This document shows, in pieces, positions 27,463 to 36,192 of a stretch of DNA of 40,945 bases. The translations under genes and the position numbers were made by a program. The DNA comes from a virus. Where the stretch lies: positions 1-40,945 of IMG/VR virus record IMGVR_UViG_3300043598_000008; one strand, given 5' to 3'. The notes beneath the pieces are model-generated. The model saw nothing but the letters and a program-made list of their open reading frames with translations, had not been told where the DNA came from and searched no databases. Each line of letters begins with the position of its first letter. The stretch's first letter is position 1.

Positions 27463-29675
27463 CCCCCGAAGACTTCGACAAGGACGCGACGAGTGACGAT
27501 GGCATCTGGCTCGAGTGCGCCGAGCGCTTACGCATCGCGACCGCTGCCGAGTCCGAAAACCGCATCAAAGGCATCGATGCGCTGAAGTTTCGGTGGGGTG
27601 ATCAGTGGGATGCGGACATCCGCAAAAATCGCAAGACCGAAGGCAGGCCAGCGCTTACGATCAACCACACGAACACGATAGTTAGCCGGCTTGAAAACAC
27701 GCTTCGCCAGCAGCGCCCGCGCATCAAGTGCCACCCGGTGGGTGATGGCGCCGATATCGACACCGCAGGCGTGGTTAACGGGCTCATCCGCCACATCGAA
27801 ACGATCAGCAACGCAAGCGTGGCGTACGACACGGGCGTCATCAGTGCGCTGAACATCGGTTGGGGCTACTGGCGAATCGTCAGCAAGTACCTATGGGAGA
27901 TGGGCGACGACAAGGCTGACATCAACGATCAGGAGCTGCTGATTCGATCGGTCTGCAACTCGTTCACGGTGTATATGGACCCGGCCGCGACATCCCCCGA
28001 TGGCCGCGACATGGGCTGGTGCATCATCAGCGAGACCATGAAGCGTGCGGAATACAAGCGCAAATACCCGAATGCCGAGAACGTCGAGTGGCGCTACGTC
28101 GATGCGCCTGGCGACATGACGCTCGATTGGGAATCGAAGGAGGAAGTGCGCCTTGCCGAGTACTACCGCATCCACGAAGTGCGCGACACGCTGTGCAAGA
28201 TGAACGATGGGTCGGTGAAGCTCAAGAGCCGGCTTCCCGACAAAGGCCTGATGGAAGCCATCGACTACGGTATCGCGAAGGATCAGGCCGGAAAGCCCAT
28301 AACGCGCGCCACTTCTCGTCGCGTGGTCGAGTGGTTCCGCTTGAACGGGCGCACCATCGTAGATAGGCGCATTGATCCCGGTCAGTACATCCCCGTGGTG
28401 CGCTGCGAAGGCAACGTGTTGCATATCAACGGACGCGTACTGCGCAAGGGCATGGTTGAGGACTTGAAAGACCCGGCGCAGATGTTCAACTACACCGAGA
28501 CGCAGAAGACCGAGCGGTATGCTCTGACACCGAAGGCCCCGTGGGTGGCCTACGAGGGCGTCATCGAAGGCCACGAAGAGTGGAACGACGCGAACCAGAA
28601 GTCCTACTCAGTCCTCGTCGCCAAGGCCGCCACCGGTCCAGACGGCCAGTTACTGCCGCTGCCGCAGCGCACGCCGCCCGCACAGGCTGAGGCTGGCATG
28701 GCCGAATGGAGCCAGTCCGCCGAGCGAAATCTCATGGCAGTCGCCGGCATGCCGCAGGAGAATCCTGAGATCTCAGCACGCGTGATGAGTGGCAACAAAT
28801 ACCTGCAACGCCGCCAGGGCATGCAGGATCTGACGCATTTCCAGTACTACGACAACCAGACGCTTGCAATGGCGTGGACCGGGGAGCTGCTGCTCGAGCG
28901 CTTTCCGTTCTACTACGACATGCCGCGCATGCAGCGCATCATCGGCGTCGATGGTACCCCTGAGATCGTGCCTATCAATCAGAAGCAGCCAGCCGATGAG
29001 GGTGGCATAGTCAAGGTGAAAAACGATCTGACGGTCGGGCGCTACAACGTCGTGATGGACACAGGCCCCGGCTACGCGACCAAGCGTGAGGAAGGCGCCG
29101 AGCATATGATGGAGTTGTTAGGGACGCCGTTGGGTGAGCAGGTGGCTTCGACCTCAGGTGACATCATCGTGCGCAACATGGACTTCCACGGTGCGGATGA
29201 AGTCGCTGACCGGCTTGCTGTGAAGAACCCCGAAGGCATGGAGAAGATCGTCAAGGGGCTGCCCAAGCAGGCGCAGAACATCATCGGTTCTCTCATGCAG
29301 CAGAACCAGCAGAAGGATCAGCAACTGCAGCAGATGGCGCAGGAGCTGAAGTTCAAGACCGAGATCGAGACGATGAAGGACGCGGGACAAACCCGCCGCA
29401 CGATGATCCAGACCACTGCGAAGGTGGATTCTGACGAGAAGCGCGTGGCGGCCGATCAGCAGAACTCCATGCTGGACTTCGAGGGCTGGCTTGCCGAGAT
29501 TCGCGAGTGGCGCCACCAGGCGGAAGTGAACCGCAATACCAAGCTCGATGTGGCGGAGATTCAGCAGGCTGGTAGCTTGCTCAACACGCGTGTGGAAGCC
29601 GAAGCGAATGACCGCGCGGCAGACAAAGCCATCAAGGCGGGCGCGACGGATCGAAAAACCAACGGTGCCACATGA
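27459..29675 (+). CDS. portal protein (P22-type)
   Basis: This 738-aa protein resembles the P22 portal family: an early R-W-G-D-Q-W region, TINHTNTIVSRLENTLRQQR, CHPVGDGADIDTAGVVNGLI, GWGYWRIVSKY, a SRRVVEWFRLNG region, and a long helical, Gln-rich C-terminal barrel region (about 600-738). Length fits the family (P22 gp1 has 725 aa). It forms the dodecameric ring at one capsid vertex through which DNA passes. Directly downstream of terminase, as usual. Confidence 0.88.
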   Translation: MTPEDFDKDATSDDGIWLECAERLRIATAAESENRIKGIDALKFRWGDQWDADIRKNRKTEGRPALTINHTNTIVSRLENTLRQQRPRIKCHPVGDGADIDTAGVVNGLIRHIETISNASVAYDTGVISALNIGWGYWRIVSKYLWEMGDDKADINDQELLIRSVCNSFTVYMDPAATSPDGRDMGWCIISETMKRAEYKRKYPNAENVEWRYVDAPGDMTLDWESKEEVRLAEYYRIHEVRDTLCKMNDGSVKLKSRLPDKGLMEAIDYGIAKDQAGKPITRATSRRVVEWFRLNGRTIVDRRIDPGQYIPVVRCEGNVLHINGRVLRKGMVEDLKDPAQMFNYTETQKTERYALTPKAPWVAYEGVIEGHEEWNDANQKSYSVLVAKAATGPDGQLLPLPQRTPPAQAEAGMAEWSQSAERNLMAVAGMPQENPEISARVMSGNKYLQRRQGMQDLTHFQYYDNQTLAMAWTGELLLERFPFYYDMPRMQRIIGVDGTPEIVPINQKQPADEGGIVKVKNDLTVGRYNVVMDTGPGYATKREEGAEHMMELLGTPLGEQVASTSGDIIVRNMDFHGADEVADRLAVKNPEGMEKIVKGLPKQAQNIIGSLMQQNQQKDQQLQQMAQELKFKTEIETMKDAGQTRRTMIQTTAKVDSDEKRVAADQQNSMLDFEGWLAEIREWRHQAEVNRNTKLDVAEIQQAGSLLNTRVEAEANDRAADKAIKAGATDRKTNGAT

Positions 29676-29845
29676 ACAGAAAGCTGACAATCGACGAACT
29701 TGAAAAACTACTATCGCGCGACGACGAGCAGGCCATTCAGATTTTGCCCAACGGCGAGATCGTTGCGAGCGAACCCAATGAGTCAGGCGATACGCCGAAG
29801 CCGCTCACTCTCAGAGAAAATCTCGGCGGCGAATACGGCGCATAA
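29672..29845 (+). CDS. small acidic protein after portal (57 aa)
   Basis: The ATG overlaps the portal stop (ATGA). The product is acidic (MNRKLTIDELEKLLSRDDEQ start, then IQILPNGEIVASEPNES). Not recognised; it sits where small head accessory proteins often occur. An AGGAG for the next gene follows. Confidence 0.6.
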   Translation: MNRKLTIDELEKLLSRDDEQAIQILPNGEIVASEPNESGDTPKPLTLRENLGGEYGA

Positions 29846-29863
29846 CGCGCAGGAGAATTGACG

Positions 29864-30235
29864 ATGAATGCACAGACAGAAACAGTTGAGCAGGAAATCC
29901 AGCGCAAGGGCCTCACGGCTCCGCGCGTCACGCCAGCAGATATCGAAGCCAACATCAGTGGCGAGTATTTCTTTACCGCAGACAAGGCGACTGCTGGATG
30001 CCCACAGTTCGAATCGCTGAAGCTGCTGACATTCTGCGTCCTCGTGCTCAAGAACGGCTATACCGTGCACGGTGTCAGTGCCTGCGCGAGCCCGGAGAAC
30101 TTCGATGAGGCCCTCGGCCAGCGCATCGCGCGCACAAACGCGGTCAATGCAATCTGGCCCCTGATGGGCTACGCACTACGCCAAAACTTGATGGAAATGC
30201 AGGCCCCACCTCCGCAAGTCATGAGTGACTCTTGA
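29864..30235 (+). CDS. Gp49/Sf6 gp66 family protein
   Basis: This 123-aa protein has the family core LTFCVLVLKNGYTVHGVSAC, SPENFDEALGQRIARTNAVN and AIWPLMGYALR. The family (N4 gp49-like, Sf6 gene 66-like) is widespread in phages; its function is not established. ATG 29864 is preceded by AGGAG at 29851-29855 with good spacing; a TTG two codons earlier is less likely. Placement inside the head module is notable. Confidence 0.8.
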   Translation: MNAQTETVEQEIQRKGLTAPRVTPADIEANISGEYFFTADKATAGCPQFESLKLLTFCVLVLKNGYTVHGVSACASPENFDEALGQRIARTNAVNAIWPLMGYALRQNLMEMQAPPPQVMSDS

Positions 30236-30264
30236 TTTTCCATAACAGTCAAGCGCACTATCCA

Positions 30265-30295
30265 CCTCGCAGCGCAACACGCTGAGGTATTTTTT
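30265..30295 (+). terminator. imperfect hairpin plus T-run before the scaffold gene
   Basis: Stem CAGCG (30270-30274) with CGCTG (30280-30284), extended by CCT/AGG across a 2-base bulge, then TA and six T. It could be a weak terminator or attenuator. Its 3' arm also contains the only GAGG available as ribosome site for the ATG at 30298, so folding could limit scaffold translation. Confidence 0.45.
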
Positions 30296-30297
30296 CG

Positions 30298-31314
30298 ATG
30301 CAGGTCGTCACCAACGAGAACATGCAGGAGTTCATCCAGAACCGCTCCGTGCCGGAATACAAACCCCCGGTGGAAGCGAAGACGGAAGAGAAGCCTGCTA
30401 CTCCGGCAGTGACGACAGAGACGAAGAGCGAGGCGAAGGCGCAAGAGCCCAAGCCTGAATCCGAACGGCCGCGCGGTGAAGACGGCAAGTTTCTAAGTGT
30501 TGAAGAGGTCGCCAACGCAGCAGCGAAAGCGGCAGAGAAGAAAACCGAAGACGATGACGGTGCTGACCTAACAGGTCCCATCAAGGCGAAGATCGACAAG
30601 ATCGTTGCCAAAAAGCACAGGGCGATGAAAGAGGCTGAAGAGTTCGGGCGCGAAGAATGGCGCGCACGAGCGGCAGCAGAGCAGAGGGCAGAAGCTCTAC
30701 AGCGTGAGATAGACACGTTGAAGGGCGTGAAGTCAGACGGCCCAAAGCCGGACGGGGATGAACCGAAACCGGAAGACTTCAAAACCTTGGGTGAGTACAC
30801 CCGGGCGTTGACCAAGTACGAAGTATCGCAGGCGCGCGAGCAGGGGATGAAAGCCCATGCCCAAGCGCAACAGAAGGCACAGGCCGATGAGCGCGTGAAT
30901 ACGTTTGCTCAGAGGCAGGATGCATTCAAGGCAGCCACTCCCGATTACGAAGACGTGATCGGCGCGACTGAATTGAACGTGCCCAATGTCGCGATGCAGT
31001 ACATGGTTGATAGCGATTTTGGTCCGCAATTGGCGTACTACATCGCGAAGAACCCGGAAGAAAACACAAGGCTGTCCAAGCTCTCGCCGCCCCGCATTAT
31101 TGCGGAGCTCGGCAAACTGGAGTTGAAGTTCGAGAAGAAGCCTGAAGCTGTGGTTACGACCGCGCCGGCTCCTGCTGCGAGCACCTCCAGAGCGCCCGCC
31201 CCGATTCAGCCGCTGGAAGGCAAACAGACGCCGGTCACGAAAGACCCGTCAACGATGTCGTTTCAGGAACTCAGGTCCCACCGCATGCAGGAGCGCGCGG
31301 CCAAAGGTGGATAG
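30298..31314 (+). CDS. scaffolding protein
   Basis: This 338-aa protein is acidic, Lys/Glu/Ala-rich and nearly without aromatic residues in its first 200 residues, with Pro/Glu/Lys-rich segments and long helices (MKEAEEFGREEWRARAAAEQ). This is the usual make-up of a capsid scaffold. It lies between portal and coat as in P22 (gp8). The C-terminal end is basic (SHRMQERAAKGG), fitting the coat-binding end of scaffolds. It should guide procapsid assembly and leave before packaging. Confidence 0.75.
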   Translation: MQVVTNENMQEFIQNRSVPEYKPPVEAKTEEKPATPAVTTETKSEAKAQEPKPESERPRGEDGKFLSVEEVANAAAKAAEKKTEDDDGADLTGPIKAKIDKIVAKKHRAMKEAEEFGREEWRARAAAEQRAEALQREIDTLKGVKSDGPKPDGDEPKPEDFKTLGEYTRALTKYEVSQAREQGMKAHAQAQQKAQADERVNTFAQRQDAFKAATPDYEDVIGATELNVPNVAMQYMVDSDFGPQLAYYIAKNPEENTRLSKLSPPRIIAELGKLELKFEKKPEAVVTTAPAPAASTSRAPAPIQPLEGKQTPVTKDPSTMSFQELRSHRMQERAAKGG

Positions 31315-31365
31315 TTAGCTGACTCGGAAGCGGGGTGTAACAACCTCTTTCTGGAGCATGCCGTC

Positions 31366-32721
31366 ATTCCTAACAATCTATTAACGATCAGCTACATCAC
31401 GAATGAAGGCTTGGTCGTTCTCGAAAACACGCTGATCTTCGCCGACAAGGTCGATCGTCAGTATTCCGATGAGTTCGCCATCAAGGGCGCCAAAATCGGA
31501 GCCACCGTCAATGTTCGCCGGCCGCCGCGCTACCTGGGCACCTTTGGTCCCGCGCTCAACGTCGAAGATACGAACGAGACCTACCAGCCCATCACGCTGC
31601 GCAATCAGTTCCATGTGGACGTGCAGTTCACGACCGCAGACCTCCTGCTGTCCATGGACCTGTTCCGCACGCGAGTGCTGAAGCCGATGATAGCGACTAC
31701 CGCCAACCGGGTAGACTCGGACGGCCTGTACTTCGCCTACCAGAACAGTCCGAATTCCGAAGGCACGCCGGGCGTTGCTCCTGGCAACTACCTGACCTTC
31801 GCTCGAGCGCGTGCTCGTTTGGCATCCGAAGCGGTACCGGAAGGCGTGCTGTGCAACATCCTCGATCCGCTCTCCATGGCTGCGGCCTGCGATGGCGTCA
31901 AGGGCCTCTTTAACCCACAGGCTGCCATTGGCGAGTACGTCAAGAACGGCATGATCGCGCGGCGCTTCGCGGGTCTTGACTGGTACGAGGATCAGAACGT
32001 GGTCTCCTTCACCACTGGTGCCCAGGGCGGCACGCCGCTCCTGACGGCGAACACCGGTGGCGCGTTCCTCACGACCGGATGGGCCGCTGATGGCTTCATC
32101 GAAACCAACGGCTGGACCGCATCGACCGGCGTCATCAAAGTCGGTGATGTGATCCAGATGGCGGGCCTCTTCCCGGCCAATCCGCAGAGCCGCACGCAGT
32201 ACGGCAATCAGCTGAAGCAGTTCGTGGTGATCCCGCCTGCCGGGTATGTGTCGAACCCCTCGGGCGCGGCATCGCCTGGCCTCATCTTCGCGCCTGCGAC
32301 GCTCACCAGTGGCACGTTCAACGCCACGACCGGCGTCTACACGTCGGGCGCTGGCGCTGGCGCGCTTTCCATCCGCATTACCGAGGCGGTCATCACGGGC
32401 GGTCAGTTCGTGAACGCGGTGACAACAGCGGCCTTCACTTCGACTGCGGCGCTCACGGTCAACGGCGGTACGGCCAATGCCTCGATCACATCCCCGCAGG
32501 GCATCGTGCTGCACAAATCGGCGTTTGCGCTGGCGTTCGCGGATCTGCCCCTCCCTCGCGGAGTGCAGGAAGCGGCGCGCGCCAACGACTCAGACATCGG
32601 CATGAGCATGCGCATGGTCACGCAGTACACGATCAACAACGACGCCATGCCTACCCGGTGCGACATCTTGTACGGGTACGACCGGCTCTATAACCAGCTC
32701 AGCGTCCGCATCGCAGGCTAA
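31366..32721 (+). CDS. major capsid (coat) protein, P22-type; start uncertain
   Basis: About 451 aa from the codon at 31366. The start of the family pattern (NNLLTISYITNEGLVVLENT, then LIFADKVDRQYSDEFAIKGA, KIGATVNVRRPPRYLG) is clear, but no ATG, GTG or TTG lies before it in frame; the first standard start is TTG at 31411, which would remove conserved residues. An ATT at 31366 nine bases after GGAG would give MPNNLLTI. Alternatively ATG 31358 is one base out of frame. The body contains a large beta-rich insertion region. Highly expressed virion shell protein. Confidence 0.85.
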   Translation: MPNNLLTISYITNEGLVVLENTLIFADKVDRQYSDEFAIKGAKIGATVNVRRPPRYLGTFGPALNVEDTNETYQPITLRNQFHVDVQFTTADLLLSMDLFRTRVLKPMIATTANRVDSDGLYFAYQNSPNSEGTPGVAPGNYLTFARARARLASEAVPEGVLCNILDPLSMAAACDGVKGLFNPQAAIGEYVKNGMIARRFAGLDWYEDQNVVSFTTGAQGGTPLLTANTGGAFLTTGWAADGFIETNGWTASTGVIKVGDVIQMAGLFPANPQSRTQYGNQLKQFVVIPPAGYVSNPSGAASPGLIFAPATLTSGTFNATTGVYTSGAGAGALSIRITEAVITGGQFVNAVTTAAFTSTAALTVNGGTANASITSPQGIVLHKSAFALAFADLPLPRGVQEAARANDSDIGMSMRMVTQYTINNDAMPTRCDILYGYDRLYNQLSVRIAG

Positions 32722-32732
32722 GGGGAACACAC

Positions 32733-33218
32733 ATGGCAACTGTAAATCCTGGTCCTGCGGTCCTTCAGACACAGCAGACGCAAGCGGTTGTAATGCCGCA
32801 GAACACCGTGCTTCGCCCCCAGGAGCCGGGTGCGAACATGCTTCGCTTGCTAGCCTTCGTGAAGGGCATGGATGCGAACGCGGCGGCCGTCGATGTGCGG
32901 GCGCTGGTGATCAACTCCGATCGCTGGAACGCGCATCTATGCGTGCTCTGTAATGCGTCAATCTCGCTCACCACTGCAACGCTCGGCATCTATTCGGCGC
33001 CGGCAGCGGGCGGAACTGCACTCATCACGGCGGCAACAGCACTGGCGCCGTTGTCAGGCCCCACGGTGGTGTTCAAGCCAGCCATCACTACGGCCGGCCT
33101 GATCATCTCGTTCCGCCCATCAGCTGGCGCGAGTGATTCGGTGTACTTCCGCATCGCGACCGCGCAGGGCGCAGCAGCCACCTTCGATGCGTACATCTAC
33201 GGGTATGATTTGTCCTAA
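32733..33218 (+). CDS. small virion protein after coat
   Basis: This 161-aa beta-rich, Ala/Thr-rich protein (LGIYSAPAAGGTALITAATA, VYFRIATAQGAAATFDAYIY) has the look of a head decoration protein. AGGGGAA precedes the ATG. A strong terminator follows. No named family recognised. Confidence 0.6.
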   Translation: MATVNPGPAVLQTQQTQAVVMPQNTVLRPQEPGANMLRLLAFVKGMDANAAAVDVRALVINSDRWNAHLCVLCNASISLTTATLGIYSAPAAGGTALITAATALAPLSGPTVVFKPAITTAGLIISFRPSAGASDSVYFRIATAQGAAATFDAYIYGYDLS

Positions 33219-33228
33219 CAAGCGCTTC

Positions 33229-33257
33229 GCCCCGGTATAACAGCCGGGGCATTTTTT
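33229..33257 (+). terminator. rho-independent terminator after coat region
   Basis: Perfect 7-bp GC stem GCCCCGG (33229-33235) and CCGGGGC (33244-33250), an 8-base loop, then A and six T. It follows the post-coat virion gene by 11 bases and lowers transcription into the tail module, as often seen after coat genes. Confidence 0.85.
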
Positions 33258-33270
33258 CCAAGGAGCCATC

Positions 33271-33603
33271 ATGGCCGCAGCAGACATTCCCACCGGCAAC
33301 CTCGCAAACATTGTGATGTTGCAAGCGACTCTTACGCCCGCAGAAGTCGCAGCAGCGACTACCGCGCAGCAGACATTCACAGTGCAGGGCCTTCGCACGA
33401 GCGACATGGTTTTCGTGCAGAAACCTACCGCACAGGCTGGCATCGGCATTTCTGGCGCCGTCGTCATCGCGGCCAATGTGCTCGGTATCAGCTTCGTCAA
33501 CGCAACGGCTGCGACCGCTACGACACCGACCGCAGGCGAGACTTATCTCATTCTGGTAGTTAGGCGTGAGAATCTGGGTCCACTGCCGACCGCCTTCATA
33601 TGA
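33271..33603 (+). CDS. small Ala/Thr-rich virion protein
   Basis: This 110-aa beta-rich protein (ANIVMLQATLTPAEVAAATT, TYLILVVRRENLGPLPTAFI) follows the terminator. AGGAG ends five bases before the ATG. Composition is like the other post-coat virion proteins. No family recognised. Confidence 0.6.
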   Translation: MAAADIPTGNLANIVMLQATLTPAEVAAATTAQQTFTVQGLRTSDMVFVQKPTAQAGIGISGAVVIAANVLGISFVNATAATATTPTAGETYLILVVRRENLGPLPTAFI

Positions 33604-34121
33604 GCAGCGTGAACGGCGGCTCGTCGATCTCCGCGCAGGATAATACGCAGGCGCTGATGGTGCCTCCTGATCCTTTGGCCCCTGATGAGGATGGCAGCAT
33701 TCTCATCGGCAATCAGGATGCAGCCAGCGCGACCGACAATGGCGCTGCGACGACCCTTGCTGGCGGCAAGGGCGGCGCGACATCAGGCGACGGTGGTCCG
33801 GTCGAAATCATCGGAGGCGAGGCTACCGATGGTGCCGGTGGTTCGGTCAACATCAGTTCAGGATCAGGAGTTGGCGGCACCAACGCAGGGGGTGACGTCA
33901 ATATCACGGCTGGCTCATCTGAAGGCGGCGATCCGGGCAAGATCACGATCGCTACCGATGCAGGCGTTCTCATCCAAGCCGATGATACGGGTTTAGGCTT
34001 CTTCGGTGAGGCACCAATAGCACAGCCCACGGTCACGGGAAGCGCGGGAGCTAATGCCGCGCTCATCAGCTTGCTGGCGCAATTGGAATTGCTTGGCCTG
34101 ATAGTCGATGGGAGTAGCTAG
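33600..34121 (+). CDS. glycine-rich structural repeat protein
   Basis: This 173-aa protein is acidic, with irregular Gly/Asp/Ser repeats that read as a solenoid (SILIGNQDAASA, GGPVEIIGGEAT, GGSVNISSGSGV, GGDVNITAGSSE). Such a pattern fits a short beta-helix as found in phage fibres. It is coupled to both neighbours. Role in a capsid fibre or tail is inferred. Confidence 0.6.
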   Translation: MSSVNGGSSISAQDNTQALMVPPDPLAPDEDGSILIGNQDAASATDNGAATTLAGGKGGATSGDGGPVEIIGGEATDGAGGSVNISSGSGVGGTNAGGDVNITAGSSEGGDPGKITIATDAGVLIQADDTGLGFFGEAPIAQPTVTGSAGANAALISLLAQLELLGLIVDGSS

Positions 34122-34516
34122 TGCAAGACACCCAAGCCTTCGCGCCGTTCTACAGGCGATCTGTTCAGTCGGGCAATCCCAATGCATCAACGGCCGGCAC
34201 GCTCCTGCCATCGGTTACGGTCACAGGCTCCGCCGCCGTCGCTACCGCAAGCACCGTGTTCCCGGGCACCAATGGCAATGACAGCGTTCAGATCCAGATC
34301 GCCAACACCACGACCGCGTGGGCGTATGTAAACTTCGGCGTGTTGTTAGGTGGTATTACGGTTACGGCTGCCACGGTCGCGACTGGTTATCCTGTGGCGC
34401 CTGGTGCCGTGGTTGCGGTCACGGTGGACAAGGAAGTGAATGCGGCGAGCGTGATCTTGGGCGCTGCGAGCACGGGCGGAACTACGGTTATCTTCACGCG
34501 CGGCGCTGGCGTTTGA
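34121..34516 (+). CDS. small beta-rich virion protein, GTG start
   Basis: This 131-aa protein is read from the GTG that overlaps the upstream TAG. Thr/Val/Ala-rich strands (SVTVTGSAAVATASTVFPGT) suggest a capsid or fibre component. The stop overlaps TTG 34513 of the next gene. Not recognised. Confidence 0.55.
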   Translation: MQDTQAFAPFYRRSVQSGNPNASTAGTLLPSVTVTGSAAVATASTVFPGTNGNDSVQIQIANTTTAWAYVNFGVLLGGITVTAATVATGYPVAPGAVVAVTVDKEVNAASVILGAASTGGTTVIFTRGAGV

Positions 34517-35316
34517 GCGTCAAGAGCCCAGGTGGGGGCGGGGGCGGCAACTCAGTTACCGCGCCTATCACTGGTGATGGCAGTGCCGGCAGTCCGCTCG
34601 CGCTTGATCTGTCGGCTGCATTCACCTTTACAGGCCTTCAGACAATTTCGTCGGCTGAACCGCGCCTGCGATTCAATGAGACCGATGTCGGAGCCGATCT
34701 AAAACTCTGGGATGTCGATGTTAATGCGAGCGTGCTCACCATACGCACGCGTACTGACGCTGATGGCGCTGGCGTCAATGCGATTGCAGTTACGCGTGGC
34801 GCGACCACGGCCATTACTAACATTGCTTTCGGCAACGCGACTAACAACCCAACATATACGTTTCTAGGCTCTGGTGCGGTGACAGCAGGTGGATTCACCA
34901 CTACCGGAGTAGGAACCATAGGCCGTGTTTCCGTCACCTCTACAACGATACCGGGAAACGGTATCTATCGGCCGGCTACTGACCAATTGGCATTCGCTAG
35001 TGCCACCACTTTGCGCGGAATGTTCGATGCTACCGGCCAGTTTATTATATCGACGGCTGGTCGTGGCATATCACTACCTGAAGGTGCAAACGCCAAGATG
35101 GGCGTCGCTACACTCGTTGGCGGGACAGTTGTAGTTGCAACGACCGCGGTTACGGCCACTTCGCGCATCTTCCTCACATGCCAGTCATTAGGAACTGTCG
35201 CCGTTCCATCCGGATATTGCGTTTCTGCGCGCACGGCCGCCACGTCGTTCACAATCCTAGCTTCCGCTCCTACTGACACATCGGTGATCGCGTGGATGAT
35301 ACTAGAGCCGACATGA
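34513..35316 (+). CDS. fibre-like structural protein
   Basis: This 267-aa protein is read from TTG 34513 (TTGA overlap). It starts with a Gly linker (SPGGGGGGNSVTAPITGDGS), then a beta-rich body with a fibre-like pattern (SSAEPRLRFNETDVGADLKL, TYTFLGSGAVTAGGFTTTGV). This layout is common in phage and prophage tail or head fibres before a chaperone domain, which is missing here. The frame extends upstream of 34513 without coding character. Confidence 0.6.
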   Translation: MSVKSPGGGGGGNSVTAPITGDGSAGSPLALDLSAAFTFTGLQTISSAEPRLRFNETDVGADLKLWDVDVNASVLTIRTRTDADGAGVNAIAVTRGATTAITNIAFGNATNNPTYTFLGSGAVTAGGFTTTGVGTIGRVSVTSTTIPGNGIYRPATDQLAFASATTLRGMFDATGQFIISTAGRGISLPEGANAKMGVATLVGGTVVVATTAVTATSRIFLTCQSLGTVAVPSGYCVSARTAATSFTILASAPTDTSVIAWMILEPT

Positions 35317-35337
35317 GGGGTAATTTGCGACGCAGAC

Positions 35338-36192
35338 GTGAGTAATCGACGTCGTGGATATCGGCGCAGCCGTCCATCGCAAGGAAACATACCGGACGGG
35401 CCTTTAAGGGCTTTTGTGATTGGAAACTCTCTAACCAATGACGGCAGGCACGATATCGATTCGATTAGAGGCGCAGACATGGGCTCAGCAATTTCGACTG
35501 ACTACTATATCAACGGCAATTATTCGCTGCGTCTGATCGTTGACGACCCAGACTCGCCACAGAATTCCGCTGGTTTATGGCCAGCGGCTCTGCCGGCCAT
35601 CGCGCGCAACTTCTTCGCGTTCCAACCGTGGCCGACCACATCAAACACCATGGCCACAGAAAACGCCGCATTCATGACACTCGCGAATGCCGCGCTTTCC
35701 AGCCCATCTGTGAATCCGAGATTCTTTCACTACCAGACATGGCCCAGTCAGGTGCGCTTCGGTGACAATTACAGCGCATATTGGGCACTCCCTGTTGTAA
35801 ATGCTGACAGCACGTTCGTTGTTCAAAAGAAGCAGTTCCATGACTTTTTCTACGCGCGGATTCTCGCGCAGCTGCCCAATACGTTGCTTATTCCAGCAGG
35901 CGATGTTCTTGCGGAAATAGACAGACTAGCGCGTCTTGGACAAGTGCCAGGAATATCAACTGTGTTCGAGATGTACCGCGATGTACAGCACTTAAGCGAC
36001 GCTGGGCGATTTGCGGCTTCAAGCACGCGCTTGGCAGTTATGCTCAACCGCTATCCAACAAGCCTCAACACCCGCGCTTTATATGCACAAGGGCTTGATG
36101 GCGCGCCGTTGACAGATGTGCTGGCGGATGTGATTGAGCAGGTCGTGTGGGCAGTAGTTTCTGGCGATACTAGAACCGGAGTGACCCCATGA
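35338..36192 (+). CDS. SGNH/GDSL hydrolase-like virion-region protein
   Basis: This 284-aa protein has the key SGNH blocks: AFVIGNSLTND with nucleophile Ser31 near the N-terminus, a YQTWP segment, and DVQHLSDAGRFAAS with Asp215 and His218 forming the usual D-x-x-H of block V. The family includes esterases and deacetylases acting on lipids and polysaccharides. In the fibre region it may deacetylate a surface polysaccharide of the host during adsorption. The first 20 residues are basic. GTG 35338 lacks a clear ribosome site, so the start is uncertain. Confidence 0.7.
   Translation: MSNRRRGYRRSRPSQGNIPDGPLRAFVIGNSLTNDGRHDIDSIRGADMGSAISTDYYINGNYSLRLIVDDPDSPQNSAGLWPAALPAIARNFFAFQPWPTTSNTMATENAAFMTLANAALSSPSVNPRFFHYQTWPSQVRFGDNYSAYWALPVVNADSTFVVQKKQFHDFFYARILAQLPNTLLIPAGDVLAEIDRLARLGQVPGISTVFEMYRDVQHLSDAGRFAASSTRLAVMLNRYPTSLNTRALYAQGLDGAPLTDVLADVIEQVVWAVVSGDTRTGVTP

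Noticed and set aside
31381-32514. 377-aa open frame antisense to the coat gene
   Set aside because: Arg/Val/Gly-rich composition typical for the shadow of a G+C-rich gene; the plus strand holds the coat protein.
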